A stretch of DNA of 64,000 nucleotides, taken from assembly GCF_025947065.1 (NCBI RefSeq), contig NZ_CP109994.1, positions 2,790,001 to 2,854,000 of the forward strand, given 5' to 3'. The position numbers were made by a program, and so were the translations under genes. This DNA comes from Flavobacterium sp. N1736. GTDB lineage: Bacteria; Bacteroidota; Bacteroidia; Flavobacteriales; Flavobacteriaceae. Shown piece by piece: positions 26,495 through 34,958 of the stretch. The notes beneath the pieces were generated by a model, which saw only the letters and a program-made list of their open reading frames with translations, did no database searches and was not told where the DNA came from. Position 1 is the stretch's first letter. Each line of letters starts with the position of its first letter.

Positions 26495-26706
26495 TTTTCT
26501 TGTTTCAAGTTTCAGGTTTACACACGCAAAGTCATTGCGAGGAACGAAGCAACCACACTGACAAGAGATATGCTAAATGAGATTGCTTCGTTCCTCGCAA
26601 AGACGTACTTTATGTTTATTTTGTTTCAGGTTTCAAGTTTCAGGTTTTAAGTTACACAACCTGAAACTTGAAACCTGAAACAAAAAATTAAAACCTGAAA
26701 CAAAAA
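26495..26706. repeat. Composite repeat: GTTTCAGG units around a GTCATTGCGAGG palindrome
   Basis: GTCATTGCGAGGAACGAAGC (26531) pairs with GCTTCGTTCCTCGCAA near 26585, forming a 74-base hairpin. Around it lie at least six GTTTCA(G/A)GTTT units in both orientations. TTTCAGGTTTCAAGTTTCAG (about 26625-26645) pairs with its complement near 26660-26680. The region separates convergent genes and may end transcription from both. Confidence 0.75.
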
Positions 26707-26707
26707 A

Positions 26708-28012
26708 TCAATACTTCAAATAATTATCTACAACAATTTTCGCTTTTAAATCAAACATCAAATTATACAAACCAAAGAAAGTTCGATTCATATAAATAAA
26801 ATGTTTTGAGCCGCGATTTCCGTTCATTTTTTTAAGATTGGTATCGTTAGAGAAACGTTCGCCCAATTTGGCAATATTTTCAAAGAAAGTCTCATCGGCA
26901 AAATCGAAAGTTTCGCCTTGAAAAGGTTTTGTAAAAAGAGATAACAAATCATGAAACATTTCGGTAAAATATTCGATTTCAGAAGGTGAATCATCCGGAC
27001 GAAGAATTTCAAGTTCGAATAATTTTTCATTGAAAAGGGCTGAATCAGTAATCACATTTTTGTTGATTAACTCAAAATATGGTGTGTAAAAATCCTCGGG
27101 AATTTGTTTCATACAGCCAAAATCCAACGCAATTAAATGATTTTCATCGTCTACCAAAAAGTTTCCGGGATGCGGATCTGCATGTACTTTTCTAAGAACA
27201 TGAATTTGATACATATAGAAATCCCAAAGCGCCTGCCCTATTTTATCGCCAATTTCCTGATCAGTGTTTTTAGCTGTAAACTCTGAGAGGTGAATTCCCG
27301 TCATCCAATCCATTGTAATTATTTTCTCTGATGAAAATTCAGGATAATAATTAGGAAAAAGTATGTTTTCGATTTTGCTGCAAGCTTCAACAACTTCCTG
27401 ACTTTGTTGCAATTCCAGCAAATAATTGGTTTCTTCGATTAATTTATCTTCGACTTCCTTGAAATATTTATCAGAATCTTTTCCCTGCAAATTAAACATT
27501 CTGATCGCAATAGGTTTTACCAGAGCTAAATCTGACGAAATACTGTTTGCAACACCCGGATATTGAATTTTAACAGCTAGTTTTTTATTGTTATTAGTTG
27601 CAAGATGCACTTGTCCAATACTAGCGGCATTTACAGAATTGGCATTAAATTCATCAAAAATTTCATAAGGTGTTTTTCCAAAATTAGTTTTAAAGGTTTT
27701 TAAAACCAATGGCGCCGAAAGTGGCGGAACTGAAAATTGTGACAGTGAAAATTTCTCAACATATGCCTGAGGCAAAAAGTTTTTGTCCATGCTTAGCATT
27801 TGAGCAACTTTCAAGGCGCTTCCTTTTAAGCTTTTTAATCCGTCGTAAATATCTTCTGCATTATTTTCGTTTAGTTTATCACGGGTCAAATCAGAATTAA
27901 CCATTTTTTCGGCATAATGCTTTATGTAGTTTACACCAATTTTTGCTCCCGTTTGTACTAATTTGCCGGCTCTCTCAATTTTTGAAGTGGGGATATAATC
28001 AATTGTTTTCAT
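26708..28012 (-). CDS. ABC1/UbiB-family atypical kinase
   Basis: 434 residues of the ABC1 family. The KxGQ-type segment is LKGSALKVAQMLSMD (43-57), then LAVKIQYPG near 143-151, VHADPHPGNFLV near 272-283 with the catalytic-loop acid, and ALDFGCM near 291-297, the DFG-like motif. Family members support isoprenoid quinone synthesis or lipid homeostasis in other bacteria. Its ATG overlaps the stop of the TetR-like gene by four bases, so the pair is cotranscribed. Confidence 0.9.
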   Translation of the reverse strand: MKTIDYIPTSKIERAGKLVQTGAKIGVNYIKHYAEKMVNSDLTRDKLNENNAEDIYDGLKSLKGSALKVAQMLSMDKNFLPQAYVEKFSLSQFSVPPLSAPLVLKTFKTNFGKTPYEIFDEFNANSVNAASIGQVHLATNNNKKLAVKIQYPGVANSISSDLALVKPIAIRMFNLQGKDSDKYFKEVEDKLIEETNYLLELQQSQEVVEACSKIENILFPNYYPEFSSEKIITMDWMTGIHLSEFTAKNTDQEIGDKIGQALWDFYMYQIHVLRKVHADPHPGNFLVDDENHLIALDFGCMKQIPEDFYTPYFELINKNVITDSALFNEKLFELEILRPDDSPSEIEYFTEMFHDLLSLFTKPFQGETFDFADETFFENIAKLGERFSNDTNLKKMNGNRGSKHFIYMNRTFFGLYNLMFDLKAKIVVDNYLKY

Positions 28013-28671
28013 TGTTTGCTGTATATTTTTTCTTTAAACAGAAATTTTCCTAAATCTATAAGATGATTTAATGGCGCAACATTCAGTAACTCGAAAGAAG
28101 CATTTACAGATTTTTCGATAAAAATATCTGTTTTTTCAAAAGCCGGAGAAGCATCGTCCATCCAGAATTTTATAGTCATCAATAATTGGAGCCAGGCTGA
28201 TTCCTGAATTCCTTTCTCTTGAAATTTTTGAAATTTTTCCTGTTCAATTCTATAATCATCTGTCAAAATTTCACCAACATATTCTTTAAAACTTTCTCGA
28301 AGTGATGATAATTGCGAAAGATTTCTGAGCGGATTTCTATCCATTTTTAGGGTTTGCAAAACATAACTTCTGTTGGCCGTTAAAACTTCGAAGAATGTAA
28401 AATAAAAACTCAGCATTTTATTCTTCATATCATACCCTTGATATTCTGCATTTTTATGCAACAAATCAACCGTATTGACCAAAAAGAGCCTGAAAATTTC
28501 TTTTTCCAAACCTTCTAATGTTCCAAAAAATGCATAAAATTCAGTTTCTTCAAAATCATTTTCTTTTGCAAAATGGTATACAGATTTTGGCTTTTGACCT
28601 TTCTCCAAAACTTCATCCATGTAAAGTGAAACGATATCTTCTTTGTTGATTATCTTATTTTTAGTAGCCAT
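28009..28671 (-). CDS. TetR-like transcriptional regulator
   Basis: 220 residues. Residues about 8-60 resemble a TetR helix-turn-helix (IVSLYMDEVLEKGQKPKSVY, then FAKENDFEETEFYAFFGTLE), although weaker than in classic members. The remainder is all-helical, as in ligand-binding TetR domains. It is translationally coupled to the ABC1 kinase gene and divergent from the epimerase gene, with a 95-base shared promoter region it may control. Confidence 0.78.
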   Translation of the reverse strand: MATKNKIINKEDIVSLYMDEVLEKGQKPKSVYHFAKENDFEETEFYAFFGTLEGLEKEIFRLFLVNTVDLLHKNAEYQGYDMKNKMLSFYFTFFEVLTANRSYVLQTLKMDRNPLRNLSQLSSLRESFKEYVGEILTDDYRIEQEKFQKFQEKGIQESAWLQLLMTIKFWMDDASPAFEKTDIFIEKSVNASFELLNVAPLNHLIDLGKFLFKEKIYSKQ

Positions 28672-28766
28672 TTTAGTTAAATTTAGAATTGACCTTAAAG
28701 ATAAGCAATGTTTAATTATCTTTACTAATCCCTAAACAGGATGCACTGTTAAATATATTATAAATC

Positions 28767-29678
28767 ATGGCAAAGAATGTTTTACTTACCGGAGGATCAG
28801 GATTTGTTGGTAAATACTTAACCGAAGTATTGATTGCTAATGGTTTTTCAGTATCTGTTTTGAGCCGTTCTGACCGAAAAAACACACCTTTAATTACGTA
28901 TTATAAATGGGACTTAAAAAATGATTTTATTGAGGAAGAAGCGATTCTAAAAGCAGATTTTATTATTCATTTAGCCGGTGAAGGCATTGTTGAAAAACGA
29001 TGGACTGAAAAACGAAAAAAAGCAATTTTAGAAAGTCGGACAAAACCTGTCAAACTAATTTTGAATGTTTTAAAAAATAATAACAAATCGCTGGATGCAT
29101 TTGTTTCTGCTTCTGCCGTTGGGATTTACGGCGCTATTACCAGCAAACAAATTTGTACCGAAGAACAGCTTCCGGCAAATGATTTTTTAGGGCTAACATG
29201 TCAGAAATGGGAAAATACTGTTGATGAAATTAATGCATTAAGAATTAGAACTGTAAAAATAAGAACGGGAATTGTTCTTGGAAAAAATGAAGGTTATCTT
29301 AAAAAAGTTGTCCCTTCTTTTAAAGCCGGTTTTGGAACTATTTTGGGTTCCGGAAAACAATATTTACCCTGGATTCATATTGAAGATTTATCTCAGATTT
29401 ATTTAAAAGCAGTGACAGACATTGAAATGTTTGGTGCATATAATGCCGCAATTACAGATAATACTACTAATGCCTCGTTATCAAGAATTTTGGCTAATTT
29501 ATACGGTTACAAAATCTGGCTGCCAAAAATACCTGCTTTTCTCATTCGGTTTGCTTTAGGCGAAATGAGCGATGCCATTTTAGAAGGACAAAGGGTTTCT
29601 TCGGAAAAAATACAAAAAACAGGTTTCGAATTTCAATTTAATGATATCGAAATCGCGCTTTCTCATAGTTTGTCTTAA
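28767..29678 (+). CDS. TIGR01777-family NAD-dependent epimerase
   Basis: 303 residues of an extended short-chain dehydrogenase. The nucleotide motif is LLTGGSGFVGKYL (6-18). The family pattern FIIHLAGEGIVEKRWTEKRK lies near 66-85, and SASAVGIYG near 115-123. The substrate is not known for this family. Its gene often appears near photolyase or ABC1-type genes, as here, suggesting a link to light or redox stress; that is inference. Confidence 0.87.
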   Translation: MAKNVLLTGGSGFVGKYLTEVLIANGFSVSVLSRSDRKNTPLITYYKWDLKNDFIEEEAILKADFIIHLAGEGIVEKRWTEKRKKAILESRTKPVKLILNVLKNNNKSLDAFVSASAVGIYGAITSKQICTEEQLPANDFLGLTCQKWENTVDEINALRIRTVKIRTGIVLGKNEGYLKKVVPSFKAGFGTILGSGKQYLPWIHIEDLSQIYLKAVTDIEMFGAYNAAITDNTTNASLSRILANLYGYKIWLPKIPAFLIRFALGEMSDAILEGQRVSSEKIQKTGFEFQFNDIEIALSHSLS

Positions 29679-29682
29679 CTTT

Positions 29683-30252
29683 CTATTTTAAAGTTAACAG
29701 CGCCATTTCATCACTTCGAATAACGCCGGTTAATCCTGTATTTGCTGTTGACGAAACTTTTGAACCTATTTTTTTGGGAATTGAAATATCAAAATCAGAT
29801 ACTAAAATTGGAAAATCAGAATGGATTTGTATTCCTTCATTTACTTTTTTCAATAAGGCTTTTACTTCAATTTCTCTTGATTTTCCATGTACGGTCAATC
29901 TTCCCTTTATTATATATTCTTTTTCAATATTATCGATGTCTTTCAAATCAAACTTTGCAATTTTGCCTTTAAAAACTGCTTTAGGATAGCGTTCGCTTTC
30001 TAAATAGTTTGTATTAAAATGCTCCTGCATTAAATCTAATTTGAATCGAAAATCTTTGATTATAACCGTGCAAATAAATGTACTGGTTTTAGGTTCTAAA
30101 ACAATAACAGCCGATCTGTTTACTGCTTTTATTTCTTCAAAAAGAGGAACTGATGCTTCAAAATTTACTGTGGCTGTGTTAGTTGTAAATTTTTCCTGAG
30201 CATATATTGAAAATGCAGTAAAAAGCAAAATAAGTAAGGTAGTTCTTTTCAT
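29683..30252 (-). CDS. YceI-family secreted protein
   Basis: 189 residues from the chosen start. MKRTTLLILLFTAFSIYAQE is a signal peptide. The YceI fold follows: TVNFEASVPLFEEIKAVN, FNTNYLESERYPKAVFKGKI and GRLTVHGKSREIEV. YceI proteins form lipocalin-like barrels that bind isoprenoid chains in the periplasm. An ATG four codons upstream is less likely since it precedes the charged signal start. It is convergent with the epimerase gene, four bases apart. Confidence 0.87.
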   Translation of the reverse strand: MKRTTLLILLFTAFSIYAQEKFTTNTATVNFEASVPLFEEIKAVNRSAVIVLEPKTSTFICTVIIKDFRFKLDLMQEHFNTNYLESERYPKAVFKGKIAKFDLKDIDNIEKEYIIKGRLTVHGKSREIEVKALLKKVNEGIQIHSDFPILVSDFDISIPKKIGSKVSSTANTGLTGVIRSDEMALLTLK

Positions 30253-30483
30253 AATCGTCAGCAATTAAACAATTATGTCACTCCATTTTTTAGGCTAATA
30301 AAAATAACTGAACAGTTCAGTCTTGAAAAATCGAATGGCAATATTCCGTGAAAATATAGTAACTTAATCTATACACTTAAAGTTACGTAATTTCCACGAT
30401 TTTAGGCGCTGAATTTATGCTAAATATTTGTGAAATGTTTAGCATGTAAAATATAAAATGATTCCTGTAAGATAGTATACTTT

Positions 30484-30879
30484 TTAACCTTCAACTTCAG
30501 TACAAATCTCAATTAAAAAACCATCAAGGTCTCTCAAATAAGCAACGATTTGTCCCCACGGCTTTTTTGTTGGTTCCTTTACCAGTATTGCTCCAAACGA
30601 AGTTGCTTTTTGCACAAGTTCTGCAACATTATCCGTTATAAAGCCTATTTCTATTGCAAAAGGTTTATCCTTTGGATTACTTTCGATAAAACCGTCTTTT
30701 AAATTTTCAGTCGCCAATTTTTTTGATGCGAATGAAAGTGTCGTTTCACCGGTAATTAATTCGCCATAATCATTATCCGGCGAAATAAATTTTCTTGAAA
30801 AATCAAAGGCATTTTCATAAAATACAATTGATTCTTCTACATTTTCGACATATAATATTGTATATCCAAACTTTACCAT
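30484..30879 (-). CDS. VOC-family (glyoxalase-fold) protein
   Basis: 131 residues in two beta-alpha-beta-beta-beta modules: FGYTILYVENVEESIVFYEN at the start, and AVELVQKATSFGAILVKEP with VAYLRDLDGFLIEIC at the end. The final glutamate is at a usual metal-ligand position. The substrate is unknown; the family includes glyoxalases, dioxygenases and resistance proteins. It is a single gene, 219 bases from the YceI gene. Confidence 0.85.
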   Translation of the reverse strand: MVKFGYTILYVENVEESIVFYENAFDFSRKFISPDNDYGELITGETTLSFASKKLATENLKDGFIESNPKDKPFAIEIGFITDNVAELVQKATSFGAILVKEPTKKPWGQIVAYLRDLDGFLIEICTEVEG

Positions 30880-30941
30880 CTTTCTAATTTTTAAGCATTA
30901 ATAACGTAGTTTCAATTTACAAAAAATATTGTATACAGAAA

Positions 30942-31490
30942 TTATCCAATTTCTAATAAAACATTATATTTATCTAAACTTGCCAGATCTTCTATAGAAT
31001 TTACATTCGTAATTTTAGCATGGTCTTCTAATTCTTTTTTAGCCTCAATTTGTTTGATGCATTTTCTAAATCTTCGAACTTCATCCAGACTAGACAAAAT
31101 AAGTCCCGGAACCTTCACGCTTTTACCTTCTTTATCTTTGGCTACCATTGTAAAATAAGAGGACAGACAATGTTTTACAGCACCGGTCTGGATATTTTCG
31201 GCTTCGACACGAATACCAACAATCATCGAACTGCGGCCTACATAATTTACAGAAGCCTTCATGGTAACCAATTCGCCCACTTCGATAGGTTTTAAAAAAT
31301 TTACCGTATCAACCGAAGCTGTTACACAATAATTACCGCAAAATTTTGATGCTGATGCAAAAGCAATCTGATCTAGTAATTGCAAAATATATCCACCATG
31401 AATTTTACCGCTAAAGTTAGTATGCGATGGAAGCATCAATTCTGAAATGCTAATTTTTGATGAAGAAACGGGTTTAAAATCTGTAGTCAT
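30942..31490 (-). CDS. Acyl-CoA thioesterase (hotdog fold)
   Basis: 182 residues of the YciA/BFIT type. The active-site region is MLPSHTNFSGKIHGGYILQL (18-37), followed by QIAFASASKFCG and the strand VNFLKPIEVGELVTM. It hydrolyses acyl-CoA to free acid and CoA. The extra C-terminal 50 residues are charged and helical. It lies 26 bases after rmuC in the same direction. Confidence 0.88.
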   Translation of the reverse strand: MTTDFKPVSSSKISISELMLPSHTNFSGKIHGGYILQLLDQIAFASASKFCGNYCVTASVDTVNFLKPIEVGELVTMKASVNYVGRSSMIVGIRVEAENIQTGAVKHCLSSYFTMVAKDKEGKSVKVPGLILSSLDEVRRFRKCIKQIEAKKELEDHAKITNVNSIEDLASLDKYNVLLEIG

Positions 31491-31516
31491 GTTTTTTGTA
31501 TTCAGTTTGGTTAAGT

Positions 31517-32890
31517 TTAATTTAAAGATTGACTTTCGTCTGTATTTGAGGCTCTTGTAATAATATTTTCAGGAAGCGATTTCTTTGCTTTTGCTCCCAT
31601 TTTTTTTAATCTTTCTACGCTTGAAATAAGATTTCCTTTTCCGTCAACAAGTTTGTTCATGGCATTTTCATATTCGGTTTTCGTATCTTTAATTTTGTTT
31701 CCTATTTTCACCAAATCAGTTACGAAACCTTCAAATTTATCATATAACGCTCCGGCTTGTCTTGCAATTTCAAACGCATTTTCCTGTTGCTTCTGATTGC
31801 TCCACATACTATCAATAGTTCGCAAAGTGGCCAATAATGTTGTTGGTGTAACAATTACAATATTACGATCGAATGCTCTGTTATATAAGGTAGAATCTTC
31901 GTTTAAGGCAATGGCAAATGCGGGTTCTATGGGAATAAAAAGCAACACAAAATCCGGACTTTCAATTTGATATAAATCATGGTAATTTTTACTGCCAAGC
32001 TGTTCTACATGCCTTTTAATCGAAAGTACATGTTCTCTTAAATAATCAATTTTAAGAATTTCAGATTCTTCGTTGATCCATTTTTCATACGCTACCAATG
32101 AAACTTTCGAATCGACAATCATTTTTTTACCATCGGGCAAATTGATTACAACATCTGGCAAAACACGACTTCCTTCGGTATTTGTGAAACTTTGCTGTAC
32201 TTCGTATTCACGTCCTTTTTCTAATCCTGATTTTTCAAGAACACGTTCTAAAACCAGTTCGCCCCAATTTCCCTGCATTTTACTGTCTCCTTTTAATGCT
32301 TTAGTTAAATTCAGCGTTTCCTTGCTCATTTGGGCATTCATTTCGCTCAAACCAATAATTTGCTGACGTAAAGCTGCATGGTAATCGATGCTTTCTTTGT
32401 GGGTTTGATCTACTTTTTGCTCAAAAACATGAATTTTATCCTGTAAAGGCAACAGGATATTTTTCATGTTTTCGCTATTTTGCTCTGTAAATTTTGCCGA
32501 TTTTTCTTCGAGAATTTTATTGGCTAAATTTTCAAACTCTTTGGTGAATTTTTCCTGAAGTTCTGTTATTTCTGCTTTTTGTTCTTTATGACGTTCCCAT
32601 AAATTTTCAAAATCTACTTCTTTTTTTGAAAGCTGAATCGCTAAACTGTCTTTTTCTGTTCGAATATTTTCTTTCTCCAGATTAGTTTGCAACAATTGTT
32701 TTTCGAAGTTTTTCTTGTCATTTTCAAATTGTTCCTTCTGCAATTGAAACTGATTTACATTCGAATTCAATCTTTCTTCTAAACTTACTTTCTCCGATTG
32801 AAATTTAGCCGAAAACAACATTCTTCCTAAGTAAATACCCAGCAGCAATGCAATTATAAAAACCAATATAAACGGAAGAAAGTCGAACAT
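31517..32890 (-). CDS. rmuC: DNA recombination protein RmuC
   Basis: 457 residues. One N-terminal membrane helix (about 5-27) is followed by a long coiled coil to about 180. The RmuC domain then includes KGDSKMQGNWGELVLERVLE, SRVLPDVVINLPDGKKMIVD and SKVSLVAYEKW, a PD-(D/E)XK-like core. RmuC limits inversions at short inverted repeats in E. coli. The many palindromes in this genome make it a relevant guardian, though that link is inference. Confidence 0.93.
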   Translation of the reverse strand: MFDFLPFILVFIIALLLGIYLGRMLFSAKFQSEKVSLEERLNSNVNQFQLQKEQFENDKKNFEKQLLQTNLEKENIRTEKDSLAIQLSKKEVDFENLWERHKEQKAEITELQEKFTKEFENLANKILEEKSAKFTEQNSENMKNILLPLQDKIHVFEQKVDQTHKESIDYHAALRQQIIGLSEMNAQMSKETLNLTKALKGDSKMQGNWGELVLERVLEKSGLEKGREYEVQQSFTNTEGSRVLPDVVINLPDGKKMIVDSKVSLVAYEKWINEESEILKIDYLREHVLSIKRHVEQLGSKNYHDLYQIESPDFVLLFIPIEPAFAIALNEDSTLYNRAFDRNIVIVTPTTLLATLRTIDSMWSNQKQQENAFEIARQAGALYDKFEGFVTDLVKIGNKIKDTKTEYENAMNKLVDGKGNLISSVERLKKMGAKAKKSLPENIITRASNTDESQSLN

Positions 32891-33092
32891 AAGCCAGTTA
32901 TTTTTTAAGTAAAATTACGCAATAATACGTAGTGCAGAATTTTAAAATTTAAATTTCACGAATTATTATCAATTCAAAATTAAACAAACATTCTAAACCT
33001 TTATCCAAAAAATTAACATCCAAAAAATATTGTTTTACGCAACCTTTTCAAAAGATGATTATCTACTAAATATAACCTATTAAAAAATGATC

Positions 33093-33950
33093 ATGAAAAA
33101 ATTAATGCTTGGCTTATTTATAGCCTTTGGGATTAGTGCCTGCTCTCTTAACAACGACGATTTTAATACAGATTGCGGAACTGATGTAGTTGTACCTTTT
33201 ACAGGATTTCCTCTTTTATGTAATTATAGTGTAAAAACTTTGCCTAATAATCCGCTTGCTGTCCTGGTAAAAACACAAACTGATTTAGATGCAAATTTTA
33301 CAAAACATGCCAATACTTGTCCTGTAGCGACTGATCCTAATATCGATTTTACTAAAAATTATTTAGTTGGAATTTTTGCCGGAGTTAAACCAACAAGTGG
33401 TTATGAAATAAAAATGACTTCTATGGTAGAAAATATGTGTGAAATTGTGATTAATTTTTATGAAAAAAGTCCACAAGCCGGAGAACAAATATCGCAAACA
33501 CCAACGTATCCTTCCGATTTTATTTTGATTCCTGTAACTTCAAAACCAATTATCTTTAACAGAACTACGGAGTCTCCGGATAATATTATAATTGGAAACA
33601 TTGGAACTACACGTAACTTTTTTCAGCTAAATGATTTTAACATTCTTAAATTTCAGGATGTTGCTGCTGACAGTTATAGTTTTGAACAATACAAATACAC
33701 TAACGTAACAAAAAGAAATGAATATACTTCGTTTTTAGCAATTGTTCCTCAGGATATTTTGACTATTAAAGGACAAACTAAAACGTACGGTACTCCGGAT
33801 GCTGCAGGTCAGGGCGGCGTTTATTTCCAACTTCGCCAGGCGGGAACTATTACAAAAATTTATATCGATAATAATGACACCGAAGATCAAAGTTCAGCCG
33901 TAAAACTTTTCAAAAAATCGATTCAGGATAAAATTACAAGTTTAAAATAA
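33093..33950 (+). CDS. Lipoprotein with PrcB-like domain
   Basis: 285 residues starting MKKLMLGLFIAFGISAC, a lipoprotein signal with cysteine 17. Residues about 60-150 (LVKTQTDLDANFTKH, NYLVGIFAGVKPTSGYEI, DFILIPVTSKP) resemble the PrcB C-terminal domain, which in spirochetes associates with a surface protease. Four cysteines in the mature part may form disulfides. An ATG two codons upstream (33087) is equally possible. It precedes another lipoprotein gene by seven bases. Confidence 0.7.
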   Translation: MKKLMLGLFIAFGISACSLNNDDFNTDCGTDVVVPFTGFPLLCNYSVKTLPNNPLAVLVKTQTDLDANFTKHANTCPVATDPNIDFTKNYLVGIFAGVKPTSGYEIKMTSMVENMCEIVINFYEKSPQAGEQISQTPTYPSDFILIPVTSKPIIFNRTTESPDNIIIGNIGTTRNFFQLNDFNILKFQDVAADSYSFEQYKYTNVTKRNEYTSFLAIVPQDILTIKGQTKTYGTPDAAGQGGVYFQLRQAGTITKIYIDNNDTEDQSSAVKLFKKSIQDKITSLK

Positions 33951-33957
33951 TTAAGTC

Positions 33958-34356
33958 ATGAAAAGATTTTTATTGTTTTTTATCGCATTTTCTCTTTTTT
34001 CCAGTTTTTGCTCTACAGAAAAAACAACCGTAAATTCTGACTCGATCGTGAATACATGGATTTGGGAAAAATCAATTGGCGGAACCAACAATCCTTATAC
34101 TGCGACACCAAAAACCAGTGGCTACAGTAAAAAGGTGGTTTTTACTCCTGATGGCAGAGTTATCACTTATAAAAACAACGTAGAGATTAGAAATAGTTCT
34201 TATGAAATTGGAAAAGGGCTTGGTGTTTCTGACAACTTAGAACATGACCTTATTACATTTGAAGGTAAAACTTATGTAATAGAAAAGCTTGATAATCAAA
34301 ATCTAACCATTTTAAGCAATAACTCAGACGCTACCCGCACAATTTATAAGAGATAG
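33958..34356 (+). CDS. Small lipoprotein, possibly lipocalin-like
   Basis: 132 residues. The lipoprotein signal ends SSFC near residue 18. The mature part has the alternating strands of a small barrel: IVNTWIWEKSIGG, KKVVFTPDGRVITYKNN, and YVIEKLDNQNLTIL. This resembles lipocalin-like lipoproteins common in flavobacteria, but I cannot name a family. Seven bases after the PrcB-like gene, so probably cotranscribed. Confidence 0.6.
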   Translation: MKRFLLFFIAFSLFSSFCSTEKTTVNSDSIVNTWIWEKSIGGTNNPYTATPKTSGYSKKVVFTPDGRVITYKNNVEIRNSSYEIGKGLGVSDNLEHDLITFEGKTYVIEKLDNQNLTILSNNSDATRTIYKR

Positions 34357-34406
34357 TTTAATGAGTGAAAAAAAGCTAATTTTGCCAAAACAAATTTAAC
34401 CACTTT

Positions 34407-34958
34407 TTGAAAGACGATTTAGAGAAATATATTCGCCAATGCATGCAAAATGAACGAGAGGGACAACTGAAAATTTATCAGTTGTTCTCTCCGGTTTTGT
34501 ATGGCATATGCTTAAAATATATGAAAAATGAAGACGATGCAAAAGACGTTTTTCAGGAAGCGTTTGTTATTGTTTTTCAAAAAATAGATCAATTTAAATT
34601 TGAAGGAAGTTTTGAAGGCTGGATGAAGCGAATTTTTGTAAACAAACTCATCGAAACTTTAAATAAAAAGAAAAAAGAAAGTTTTTTTCTGGATGTTTTT
34701 GATCCTGACACTGATTTTATTGAAGAACAAGAGTTGGATATTGCTCCAATAGAACAAGAAAAACTCTTAGAATTTATTCGGGATTTACCCGATCAATACA
34801 GGACGGTTTTTAACCTTTATGTTTTTGAAAAGATGAAACACAAGGAAATAGCCGAATTATTAAAGATTTCAGAAGGAACATCCAAATCAAATTTAAACAG
34901 GGCCAAGCGCATTTTGCAAAAGAGAATTTTGAGCATAAAAAATTTTAAGACAGCATGA
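34407..34958 (+). CDS. ECF RNA polymerase sigma factor
   Basis: 183 residues. Region 2 includes GICLKYMKNEDDAKDVFQEA and FEGWMKRIFVNKLIE; region 4 includes LPDQYRTVFNLYVFEKMKHK and EIAELLKISEGTSKSNLNRA. The start must be TTG at 34407: no in-frame ATG exists upstream, and the next ATG would remove the conserved first helix. The stop overlaps the start of the next gene (ATGA), the usual coupling of a sigma factor with its anti-sigma. Confidence 0.92.
   Translation: MKDDLEKYIRQCMQNEREGQLKIYQLFSPVLYGICLKYMKNEDDAKDVFQEAFVIVFQKIDQFKFEGSFEGWMKRIFVNKLIETLNKKKKESFFLDVFDPDTDFIEEQELDIAPIEQEKLLEFIRDLPDQYRTVFNLYVFEKMKHKEIAELLKISEGTSKSNLNRAKRILQKRILSIKNFKTA

Noticed and set aside
26237..26508. Two frames over the end of the photolyase gene, one on each strand
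   Set aside because: They overlap the conserved FAD-binding region, whose own frame is clearly the coding one.
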